Shown: piece by piece, positions 1-6,831 of the stretch
How positions within the stretch are numbered: position 1 is the first letter of the stretch
How the letters are laid out: each line of letters begins with the position of its first letter
Source of the DNA: an uncultured Sanguibacteroides sp.
GTDB lineage: Bacteria > Bacteroidota > Bacteroidia > Bacteroidales > Marinifilaceae
Direction: 5' to 3'
DNA: 37,885 bases
Assembly: GCF_900543425.1 (NCBI RefSeq)
Contig: NZ_UQRQ01000029.1
Span: 1 to 37,885, forward strand
The notes under the pieces: model-generated
Told to the model about the DNA's origin: nothing
Seen by the model: only the letters and a program-made list of their open reading frames with translations
Databases searched by the model: none
Translations under genes and position numbers: made by a program

Positions 1-328
1 CCATTATATCAGGTTCATCTATGCTTTCCCCTCTAAACAATTCACTAGCCACCTTATGAACTGTTTCAATAAATGCAGGATGGGATATTGTCATTTCATT
101 GTCTTTACTGAACACTGGCACTATACAATCATCCTTTAAACGTTGCATATCTATTGGTTCTGTATTAGCTTCAATGAAATGTTTCCTTCTTTTTTCCTTT
201 TTACCTGGTTCCTCATCTTTTATTAATTCATAAGGAGTGTAAGTAGGTTCTTCCTTTATATCACTACTGCCAAATAAAACTGGAAGTAGACCTTCATTTT
301 GATTTGGAATTAATGTTGTTGTATTCAT
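1..328 (-). CDS. DUF3871 family protein, partial (N-terminal part)
   Basis: The gene starts at 328 on the minus strand and runs off the left edge, so about 109 residues are visible. The protein begins MNTTTLIPNQ. It then has an acidic/lysine-rich stretch followed by HFIEANT and PVFSKDNEMTISHPAFIE, which I recognise as the conserved N-terminal block of DUF3871. These proteins of unknown function are common on Bacteroides mobile elements. The upstream region carries a copy of a roughly 65-bp repeat. The family assignment is from memory of the motif, and no function is known. Confidence 0.75.
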   Translation of the reverse strand, partial: MNTTTLIPNQNEGLLPVLFGSSDIKEEPTYTPYELIKDEEPGKKEKRRKHFIEANTEPIDMQRLKDDCIVPVFSKDNEMTISHPAFIETVHKVASELFRGESIDEPDIM

Positions 329-344
329 ATCTTTAATATTTTAC

Positions 345-414
345 TGGTGGTGGAAATAATTGAAATTTCTGTTTATATAGGGAATCTGTAAATTTCCCAC
401 CAACCTAAAGTTTT
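345..414. repeat. Direct repeat copy A (about 65 bp, internally self-complementary)
   Basis: It begins TGGTGGTGGAAATAATT, contains TATATA in the middle and ends CCACCAACCTAAA. The same layout recurs at 510-580. The start (GGTGGTGGAAAT) and the end (ATTTCCCACCAACC) are imperfect inverted copies, so each unit could fold back on itself. This copy lies directly upstream of the DUF3871 gene. Confidence 0.6.
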
Positions 415-509
415 AAACACTATTATTACTTCTACTTGTTTCATCGCTTCTTTAGCTTTAAGCCAGTTAAGAAATTGAACTGGAAGTATGTTTCTATTCT
501 ATTTTCCAA

Positions 510-580
510 TGGTGGTGGAAATTATTACCTACTATGGTTATATATACCAATCCAGAGAAAAACTCACCAACCTAAATTTT
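510..580. repeat. Direct repeat copy B (about 65 bp)
   Basis: It begins TGGTGGTGGAAATTATT (16 of 17 bases as in copy A) and ends CTCACCAACCTAAAT. The distance between the two blocks differs from copy A by 2 bases. It abuts the stop codon of the RadC-like gene, so it may act as a 3' structure for that gene, a leader of the next gene, or both. Confidence 0.6.
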
Positions 581-1032
581 CATATCTTATCGTTAGCTGA
601 ATAGCTATAATATCCCTCTTCATAGTAAAGAACGTAATCCAGTAACTCTACATCTATGTATGAAAGTGCCACCTTTACTTGTTGTGCCAGTTCTTCATCC
701 AGTTTAGTTGGCTCAATATCTCCAGAAGGTTGATTGATACAAACGATCACACCTTTACAATTAGAAAGTGCAGCCAGTTGCATTATAAACCTAATATCCG
801 TGATGTTGTAAGCTAACGCACCTTCACTTATTGTGGATATACCCAGTACTTGGTTTTTACCATTTAACAGGATAACTCTAGTTGAGATATGGTGTTCCAC
901 GGTATCTTTAAATGGAGAAACAAGTAACTCGTGTACATCTTTAGCTGTCACGATCTTGCACCTTTTAGAAGGTTTGGTATTGTTCCTGTACACCAGTTCA
1001 ACCACTGGTACTTTTATTAATTCTTCGTTCAT
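580..1032 (-). CDS. RadC/JAB-domain-like protein with degenerate metal site
   Basis: The product is 150 aa. Residues about 45-135 follow the RadC/JAB fold pattern: RVILLNGKNQVLG, then SEG, then IRFIMQLAALSNCKGVIV, then PSGD at 102-105, and LLDY near 131. Family members coordinate zinc with HxHPSGD. Here that site reads I-N-Q-P-S-G-D (residues 99-105), so both histidines are absent while PSGD remains. RadC-like JAB proteins are frequent on Bacteroidetes mobile elements and their role there is unclear. This copy is probably not a metal-dependent peptidase and may be a structural or binding relic. The frame is open and intact, so the loss is specific to the site. Confidence 0.8.
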   Translation of the reverse strand: MNEELIKVPVVELVYRNNTKPSKRCKIVTAKDVHELLVSPFKDTVEHHISTRVILLNGKNQVLGISTISEGALAYNITDIRFIMQLAALSNCKGVIVCINQPSGDIEPTKLDEELAQQVKVALSYIDVELLDYVLYYEEGYYSYSANDKI

Positions 1033-1335
1033 GATATAGTTTTATTTGATTTTTACTTTAAATACATAAGGAATTAGGAAATCGAGAGTGTTGTAAACCT
1101 GCCAGATTTGGCAAGGGAAAGAGAAATTCCGTTACTTATACCTTCTGTTAGAAAGCCAAAATGACTTCCTCTTTGGTATATCAACATCCTTTCCCTCCCC
1201 CTGTGCGCTCTCTGTCCCTGTATCTTTTACCTCTCGTTCAAGTGGGCATACCTTTTAAAGAGTTGGTAATATTCTTGTTTATCACCACTTTAGTAGAATA
1301 ATGCTTTTACAAAAAAAAGAAGTAGAGAACGCTCT
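1033..1335. other. Intergenic stretch, nothing recognised
   Basis: This is about 300 bases between two minus-strand genes. It contains a pyrimidine-rich tract around 1180-1230 on the plus strand. I see no convincing gene, hairpin-plus-U-run or promoter with both boxes. Confidence 0.5.
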
Positions 1336-1806
1336 CTACTCTTCATCAAACAATATGGCAAATTTCCATACCGTTAGCGTGTACTCGCTTCCACCGTAAT
1401 TGGCTTGGGTATCCATTTTGCCACAGGCGATAATGTTTTGTCCTTCCAAAATGGAAAATAAATCTCCATAGTTGGTATTCACCGCTAACGGGTAAATGTA
1501 TTCTAACCTGTCCTTGTATTGTTTCTCTATAACAGGATCACAAGGAACGTCATTAGGCGTTATCCCTGTTTGATTAGAACCTTTCACTATGTTACGAACC
1601 CTAACGTCCACTTGTTCCTCTCCTTTCAGGCAAGACAAGCAAACATTAAACGGATCGTCCCCTTTAAAACCAACCACCTTTAGAATATCTCCAATTTTAG
1701 GTGGTGTTGGTAACGTGACCACTTTATTGGCTAACTTGGTGTTATTAATCTCTGAAAAACTTTTAGGCATGATAACCTCGTTCACTTTAAAATCTTGTTT
1801 TAACAT
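1336..1806 (-). CDS. Hypothetical element protein (156 aa)
   Basis: I do not recognise this gene. The product is 156 aa, soluble, with no signal peptide or membrane segment. Residues 38-75 (IGDILKVVGFKGDD, then VDVRVRNIVKG) look like a small beta-barrel pattern, but that is only an impression. It has paired cysteines (CLSC) near 57-60 and an acidic C-terminus (FDEE). It lies between other minus-strand element genes and may be co-transcribed with the RadC-like gene, although 300 bases separate them. Confidence 0.55.
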   Translation of the reverse strand: MLKQDFKVNEVIMPKSFSEINNTKLANKVVTLPTPPKIGDILKVVGFKGDDPFNVCLSCLKGEEQVDVRVRNIVKGSNQTGITPNDVPCDPVIEKQYKDRLEYIYPLAVNTNYGDLFSILEGQNIIACGKMDTQANYGGSEYTLTVWKFAILFDEE

Positions 1807-2020
1807 GGCAATTTGTTTTTAATATTAATGATTTTTCTTTCAGGGCTGGGTGGGGGATGTAAATAGTACACCACTCTAGCATGGAATACTCTCTGTATAT
1901 AATGGCAATTCAAATTTAAAGGGGAGGGGGTGTTTTATAGAGGATATATATATGGCTGTGATATTCTTCTGGGGTGTAAGGTGGTAATGTAGATTGAATA
2001 GAAATTATATTAATTTTCTT

Positions 2021-2028
2021 ATATTTGT
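2021..2028 (+). promoter_or_regulatory. Bacteroidetes -7 box upstream of the 2052 gene
   Basis: TATATTTG matches TAnnTTTG and lies 23 bases before the ATG. No TTTG lies at the standard 19-base spacing; ATTGAAT occurs 20 bases upstream instead. The same pair with the same spacing is found before the 4809 gene. Confidence 0.45.
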
Positions 2029-2051
2029 AATGTAATTAAATTTCAAGCTAT

Positions 2052-2582
2052 ATGATTACATCATTTAATTTAGAGAAAATGTTTGTAGAAGAAACAACAT
2101 TTAAGGTGGAGAAAATAGAGGGTGGTGACAATATAAATTGTTATGATCCTGTGATACAGGACATCGTAAACCTATTATTTATGAATCGTATTGATGGCTA
2201 TTATTTAAAACAAATAATAATAGAATGGGAGCCAGTGCTACGAACTACAACAAAAGACAGAGAAGAACTAGCTAAAATTTGTACAAGTAATTATTTTATT
2301 TCAAGCCAAGGTTCCTGTCAAGAATTATCTGATAAGAATCTGAATGATATTACAAATATTTGCAGGTTGCTGTTTAATAATCATGATATTGTAGAGCAAA
2401 AGCAAGCAGAAGTCTATAATACAGCAATTAATATATATTTTTCTATAAATCCACATATTGATATAGATATTAATTTTGAATCTGTTATATCTATATCTGT
2501 ATTGTTCTACTTCTTGGCAAGAAGATATTTTTCAGCTCCATCAAATAAGCGTAAGGGACATTCCAAACGTTATTATAGTTAA
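2052..2582 (+). CDS. Hypothetical protein (176 aa), element cargo
   Basis: The product is a 176-aa acidic protein with no recognised domain. It starts MITSFNLEKM and has a helical middle (residues 30-110). A short hydrophobic stretch around residues 146-158 (VISISVLFYFLARR) precedes a strongly basic tail (NKRKGHSKRYYS). That layout could be an amphipathic or membrane-contacting helix followed by a basic tail, which is inference. It is transcribed opposite to its neighbours, has its own -7 box and its own terminator (2657-2696), and so looks like a separate cargo gene. Confidence 0.6.
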   Translation: MITSFNLEKMFVEETTFKVEKIEGGDNINCYDPVIQDIVNLLFMNRIDGYYLKQIIIEWEPVLRTTTKDREELAKICTSNYFISSQGSCQELSDKNLNDITNICRLLFNNHDIVEQKQAEVYNTAINIYFSINPHIDIDINFESVISISVLFYFLARRYFSAPSNKRKGHSKRYYS

Positions 2583-2656
2583 AATAATGAAGAATGATAT
2601 TTTGATTGGTGATGATAAAGGCTTGCCCTTTATAATATAGTACAAACGCAAGAAAG

Positions 2657-2696
2657 CAGGATTCAGATTAAATATTTATATCTGGATTCTGTTTTT
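2657..2696 (+). terminator. Rho-independent terminator after the 2052 gene
   Basis: CAGGATTCAGAT (2657-2668) pairs with ATCTGGATTCTG (2680-2691) over 12 pairs, including two G-U pairs. The loop is 11 bases and TTTTT follows directly. Confidence 0.75.
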
Positions 2697-2820
2697 CTAT
2701 TTACGTATAAGTATGAAGTTACTTCTTAGAAATACAGTACTGTTTTCTTCACTTCTTTTTCTTGGCTAGAGGCTCTCTCTTTATAACATTTGGTATTTAT
2801 CAATGAAGTAAGGAAATATT

Positions 2821-3675
2821 CTAAACTATGTATTTGATCTGGCATATTGGGCATAATTTAGGTAAGTTATATTTCAATGAATAATAGTTATAATTCTTCT
2901 TGGCATTTTTATCTCCATTTTTAATTGCAGCTTCCAGTTCTGTTTCTGGTTGATCGTACCTGTGAATACACAATATTTCCATTAGCTTGTAATCGTATGG
3001 AGGGGGAACAACATTCTTCTCTATACAATAATTATATATAATATCATACTTCTCTCTGGCTAGTTTATCGAATGTTTTTAATCCAAAGCTATTACTTGTA
3101 CGTGGGGTATCCAGTATGATGTTGGAATCCGTTATAAGAAAGAAGTTATTAACCTCTACCGGTTTGCCATGTTCTATTGCCAAATCAATATATTTCTTTA
3201 CCGTTTTGGGAGATAAATTTAATCGTCTTGATATTTCTGTCTTTGTATAATAAGTAATATTGGTATTATTGATACATAAACATTTAAGTAGTACTAGGAA
3301 GGCTTTTAACTCGTTAGGAATATCTTCCAGTAATAAACCTTTCTTGAACCTGATCCAGTTACTCTTTGGAATATTTACATGATATGTAACGGGTGTGGTT
3401 AATTGCCCTTCATTGTTCCTGTGATTGTATTCTTTACGCAGGAAACCTAAATCTTCAAATTTGGCAGTGTACTTGGAAATAGTATCTACATCTTTAATGC
3501 CTGTAACCTCACGAAGCGTTTCCCTCTGTACATGAGATTCACCTGTTTCATAATCTGATTTAAAAAGTAACCATGTAAATACATAAGTTTCATGCAAGGT
3601 CAACTTACCTGCAATATCTCTTGTTATGATTCTATAATTCTTGTTTTCTTCTCCATTTGCCATTATTAATTCCAT
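2821..3675 (-). CDS. Two-winged-helix DNA-binding protein, replication-initiator-like
   Basis: The product is 284 aa. Residues about 15-100 form a first helix-turn-helix/winged-helix unit (LTLHETYVFTWLLF, VQRETLREVTGIKDVDTISKY, FLRKEYNHRNN). Residues about 125-195 form a second one (ELKAFLVLLKCLC, YTKTEISRRLNLSPKTVKKYI). A pair of such domains is the layout of many plasmid and element replication initiators, and also of some regulators. The C-terminus has a CPIC motif (near 275-278). A possible second ATG is residue 5 (MANGEENKNY). Two iteron-like repeats lie about 120 bases upstream, which favours a replication-type role, but this is not proven. Confidence 0.65.
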   Translation of the reverse strand: MELIMANGEENKNYRIITRDIAGKLTLHETYVFTWLLFKSDYETGESHVQRETLREVTGIKDVDTISKYTAKFEDLGFLRKEYNHRNNEGQLTTPVTYHVNIPKSNWIRFKKGLLLEDIPNELKAFLVLLKCLCINNTNITYYTKTEISRRLNLSPKTVKKYIDLAIEHGKPVEVNNFFLITDSNIILDTPRTSNSFGLKTFDKLAREKYDIIYNYCIEKNVVPPPYDYKLMEILCIHRYDQPETELEAAIKNGDKNAKKNYNYYSLKYNLPKLCPICQIKYIV

Positions 3676-3793
3676 TTTAAAACAACCATGTAAAAATGAT
3701 CCACGGGTTCACTGGTTCTACTTTCATTTTGTAGAATAGGCTGACAAGCCTTTACTACCAATTCTAGTTATTAGTTTATTAGTTAATAGTATG

Positions 3794-3834
3794 TACCCTG
3801 TCAATTCCCTAAAAGCATACCCCGTCAAATCCCC
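3794..3834. repeat. Two iteron-like direct repeats
   Basis: TACCCTGTCAATTCCCT (3794-3810) and TACCCCGTCAAATCCCC (3818-3834) agree at 14 of 17 positions and start 24 bases apart. They lie upstream of the initiator-like gene and could be its binding sites, for replication or autoregulation. Confidence 0.55.
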
Positions 3835-3932
3835 AACTTTTAAATATTGATCTTTATAGATGGATAATCTCTTTATTTCAGGTTGGAATCTCTGGTTACA
3901 TGATATACAGTTATCTTATATATCCTTATGTA

Positions 3933-4124
3933 TTAATCTTTATGAACTGGCAACCCTTTGATTCTGGTGTTTTCATCTGGCACGTAGTATATCTTTCTCA
4001 CTTTATCAACTTGCTTTTTGATGCGTTTCAGTCCTTTAGACTTTATCCAAAAACCGATTGATACCTTGTTATCTGGGATGCCAGATTGAACGGCTAATCG
4101 TCTTAATTGCTCGTAAGTGTACAT
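3933..4124 (-). CDS. Small DNA-binding protein, excisionase/MerR-like
   Basis: The product is a 63-aa basic protein beginning MYTYEQLRRLAVQSGIPDNK, followed by IGFWIKSKGLKRIKKQV. The YEQLRRLA...GIP...IGFWLKSKG pattern occurs in short helix-turn-helix proteins of Bacteroides elements. Size and charge suit an excision or copy-control factor. The assignment is by pattern only. It lies 257 bases upstream of the initiator-like gene and on the same strand. Confidence 0.55.
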   Translation of the reverse strand: MYTYEQLRRLAVQSGIPDNKVSIGFWIKSKGLKRIKKQVDKVRKIYYVPDENTRIKGLPVHKD

Positions 4125-4460
4125 GATTTAATAGTTTGGTTAGTTAGTATGATGTATCTAGTTTAGTGCCACTTGAAGATCAAAAAATACTCCCTGCTGG
4201 TAGACTTGCAAGGAGTAATAGAACTAGGATATTATCCATTATTCTTGAAAGGGTGATTCAGTTTAAAATCTAAATCATTCTTTATTTATATAGTTGTTTC
4301 AAATGGTTTGCTTTGATTATTAATATGATACAAAGATACAAAACTCGATCGTGAAGAACAATAAAAACTTGCAACTTGTTAAATACTAGTGTTTGTCGTT
4401 ATATAGAGCTAGAATTTTATTTCATTAGAAAGGTATAAGGTTGTTTCTCGAATACCAGAA

Positions 4461-4513
4461 ATGCACATTTTTAGCTGGGGTATATAAAACTATTTTTACC
4501 AGAAAATGTGCAT
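4461..4513. repeat. Interrupted palindrome, possible operator or origin
   Basis: ATGCACATTTT (4461-4471) is the exact inverse complement of AAAATGTGCAT (4503-4513). Inside them CTGG (4475-4478) pairs with CCAG (4499-4502), leaving a 3-base bulge and a 20-base loop. No U-run follows, so it is not a simple terminator. Confidence 0.65.
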
Positions 4514-4777
4514 CCTATATCTTAGATTTGGCAATGTATAAAGTTCTTTTTTTTTCTTGTAAATTAACTATACGACAAAGAGTTGTTCATATCCTTTTAC
4601 CAAAGTCAGTCTGAACATTATTAGAGGGGAACCTGCATTTCGTTCGGAATATTTATAAATGTACAAATCACTTAACGTCAGCAAATGAAAACACAACTAC
4701 AAGATCACTCGTATATTCTTAAAACATAATTGCGAATAAAATATTGAAATATTGAATCTCAAATAAAAGTTATTCAT

Positions 4778-4785
4778 TATATTTG
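4778..4785 (+). promoter_or_regulatory. -7 box for the three-gene cargo operon
   Basis: TATATTTG matches TAnnTTTG and ends 23 bases before the ATG at 4809. ATTGAAT stands 20 bases upstream, exactly as before the 2052 gene. Confidence 0.45.
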
Positions 4786-4808
4786 AATTCTGAATAATAA
4801 GAATTTTT

Positions 4809-5516
4809 ATGGAGAAAAAAATTGTAAATAGGCGAGTTACATTGTTTGCTAGAGTGCCAATAATTATTGATGAACACACTTTACCCAAATTCGTAGAGGC
4901 ATTCAGTGGCTTAGGGTTGTTACCTTCGGTAAATAAAGGTTTAGGTCTTAGACTTACTCCACAAGGCGTTATTCAAGAGAATGTGATATCATTAGAAATG
5001 AAATATCTTGATGACACATTAAAAGTATCAATAGGAGCAGATCGCTTTGATATTATTGATACTCAAAAAAATGAATCGATGGATATATTCATGCATAAGG
5101 TGAGAGAGATTATAGTCGCTATATCAAAAGTATATTTAGATGTATTTACGAGGTTAGCTCTTTGTACAACAGTTATTTTTGATATGGACATATTTTTATT
5201 GAATAAGATATATCAAAAAATTATTAATACGCAAGATGAGAATCCTGTAGAGTGGCAAATTAGAAAAGTATTACGTACGAAATTAGAGCAAAAGGATGAA
5301 TTGATAATAAATAATGTTTATACATTATCAAGGAATATGATGCAAATAGGTGTAGAGCCTCCTGTTGATCGTATTATGCTTGATATAGATATTAATACAA
5401 TTGTTGGAAGTGATGTAAACATCTTAAAACAATCAGAAAAAGATTTTTGGAAAATTGCGACACAAACAATTGAAAAAGCTATAAATGAATATACAGATTT
5501 AATATTACATGACTAA
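4809..5516 (+). CDS. Cargo operon gene 1, unknown protein (235 aa)
   Basis: I do not recognise this protein. It is 235 aa and soluble. The N-terminal half (about 1-95) is predicted to be beta-rich (RRVTLFARVPIII, VISLEMKYLDDTLKVSIGADRFDII). The C-terminal half is helical with charged and hydrophobic alternation. The LRLTPQG and SIGADRFDI segments vaguely recall the sporadically distributed TIGR04255-type proteins, but I cannot support that assignment. Its last 8 bases overlap the start of the next gene, so the two are probably translationally coupled. It lies between the element's 684-bp gene-free stretch and its integrase, the usual place for accessory cargo such as defence genes. Confidence 0.7.
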   Translation: MEKKIVNRRVTLFARVPIIIDEHTLPKFVEAFSGLGLLPSVNKGLGLRLTPQGVIQENVISLEMKYLDDTLKVSIGADRFDIIDTQKNESMDIFMHKVREIIVAISKVYLDVFTRLALCTTVIFDMDIFLLNKIYQKIINTQDENPVEWQIRKVLRTKLEQKDELIINNVYTLSRNMMQIGVEPPVDRIMLDIDINTIVGSDVNILKQSEKDFWKIATQTIEKAINEYTDLILHD

Positions 5517-6231
5517 TTTTTCAGCTATGGATATTATTAGCCAAAAGACAGATGTAATAGGTCAAATATCGGATTTTATTGACATATTTGAGAATTTATC
5601 AAAAGAGAATGTTTCCATAAAATGGCTACAAGAAGATCAAACTAAATCAAAGTTTCAAACATATTGGTGGCTTGATGACGATAAAATAGTGTATAACAGT
5701 TGTGTTAAATCATTTTTATTTCCATTAGAAGCTTTATCTGAAACGACATCTGAGTCTAATGTGATCCCTTTAAGCAATGAGGATTTCAAAATAAAATATC
5801 GAGATTATTTTTTGGATAAAATCAAGTCTACAAAGTTTGTAAGCGGGGAAGACAATTTGGCAACGGAATTGATGGCAACATTAATGAATGAAAATAAGGA
5901 TGCTACATTATCTTTATTGACTGAATATGTTATAAATATAATATCTAACGAAATACTAGATGAATCTTTATTAGTGAAGATCATTTTAATGCTTACAGAT
6001 TATGATTATAACGATTTATTTCCAATATCGCAAACAATTGCCCTAAATGTTTTAAAACTTAAAAATACCAAGGTAAATTCCGCTGCATTTAATTTATTTG
6101 GGCATTGGGGAAATAGGGAGGCTCTTAATATGCTTCGTAAGTATGACGAACCTGTAGAACCTTGGCTCAAAATGAAATATAACGTAATATTACATTCATT
6201 AGAAGAAAGATGCTCTATGCTCGTAAAATAA
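5509..6231 (+). CDS. Cargo operon gene 2, unknown helical protein (240 aa)
   Basis: The product is 240 aa and not recognised. It starts at an ATG that overlaps gene 1 by 8 bases; an alternative in-frame ATG lies at 5527 (MDIISQKTD). The first 90 residues are mixed (WLQEDQTKSKF, YWWLDDDKIVY). Residues about 120-240 are almost all helical, with repeated short amphipathic helices (LLTEYVINIISNEIL, LLVKIILMLTDYDY, TIALNVLKLKNTKVNSAAFNLFGHWGNREALNMLRKY). This resembles HEAT/ARM-type repeats, a common scaffold shape, but that is inference from the helix pattern only. Confidence 0.7.
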   Translation: MTNFSAMDIISQKTDVIGQISDFIDIFENLSKENVSIKWLQEDQTKSKFQTYWWLDDDKIVYNSCVKSFLFPLEALSETTSESNVIPLSNEDFKIKYRDYFLDKIKSTKFVSGEDNLATELMATLMNENKDATLSLLTEYVINIISNEILDESLLVKIILMLTDYDYNDLFPISQTIALNVLKLKNTKVNSAAFNLFGHWGNREALNMLRKYDEPVEPWLKMKYNVILHSLEERCSMLVK

Positions 6232-6731
6232 ATAGTAACGCTTGGTTTATTGGTCCTTCATTAGATTCAGATGCCGTATCAGAATTAGGAACTTTTGAGC
6301 ATACATTATCTGTATGGAAGGTTTCTGATGATAAACAAGATTTGGATAACATTGCGTTAGCTTTAGCCCTAACACGGGACAAAGTCGATGAAATGTATAT
6401 TGTATTTTTGGATATTGAAAGTATTAAAACTAAGTATAAATGGAATTTGCAATTAATACCACAAACAGGAAATACGCATTATGAAAAAATGTGTGATTAT
6501 CATATAAATTTTAAAGTTGAAAACTTTTGGGAACAAGGCTTTTTAGCAGAGCATATAAAGATACTTTTGAAGGATACTAATAATTATGTTTATTATGATG
6601 TTCCTACTTTGGAAAAATTACTTTATGAAGCTGTTAAAAAGAAAGATATACCTCGGGAAGAAATAAATAAAATAGGAAAATGGAATAAATCTTTAAAGAA
6701 ACTAGAAGAGCAATATGGAAAATTATCTTGA
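6210..6731 (+). CDS. Cargo operon gene 3, unknown protein (173 aa)
   Basis: The product is 173 aa. Its start overlaps gene 2 by 22 bases, so the three genes form one coupled operon. The N-terminal half looks alpha/beta (NAWFIGPSLDSD, VDEMYIVFLDIESI) and the C-terminal half is lysine-rich and helical (LEKLLYEAVKKKDIPREE, WNKSLKKLEEQ). The opening R-K-I-N-S-N-A-W followed by an acidic region around residues 40-50 recalls short cargo proteins with no known function. No catalytic motif could be identified by eye. Confidence 0.7.
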   Translation: MLYARKINSNAWFIGPSLDSDAVSELGTFEHTLSVWKVSDDKQDLDNIALALALTRDKVDEMYIVFLDIESIKTKYKWNLQLIPQTGNTHYEKMCDYHINFKVENFWEQGFLAEHIKILLKDTNNYVYYDVPTLEKLLYEAVKKKDIPREEINKIGKWNKSLKKLEEQYGKLS

Positions 6732-6757
6732 ATGAATGATAAAATTGAAGTGAATAA

Positions 6758-6794
6758 TAGCCAGAAAATACATTGTTATATACCATTCTGGCTA
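6758..6794. terminator. Hairpin between the cargo operon and the convergent integrase
   Basis: TAGCCAGAA (6758-6766) pairs perfectly with TTCTGGCTA (6786-6794), with a 19-base loop. It sits between two converging genes but lacks a long U-run on either strand. It is therefore a weak terminator or a structural element; its right arm overlaps a diverged copy of the dispersed motif listed among the findings. Confidence 0.45.
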
Positions 6795-6831
6795 AAACTC
6801 ACCTTACTTGATTTATTAACTTTAGATGCAG

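Larger units (their letters stand above)
4125..4808. other. Gene-free 684-bp A/T-rich stretch with two inverted repeats
   Basis: No gene is seen here. It contains a stem of ten pairs with one mismatch (4188-4197 with 4208-4217) and a larger interrupted palindrome at 4461-4513. At its right end is a -7-like box for the cargo operon. Such a long non-coding stretch inside a mobile element may hold an origin of transfer or replication or a regulatory region; this is inference. Confidence 0.5.

Noticed and set aside
3794..3834. CRISPR-like repeats
   Set aside because: There are only two copies, without spacers of regular length and with no cas genes. Iteron-like repeats fit better.
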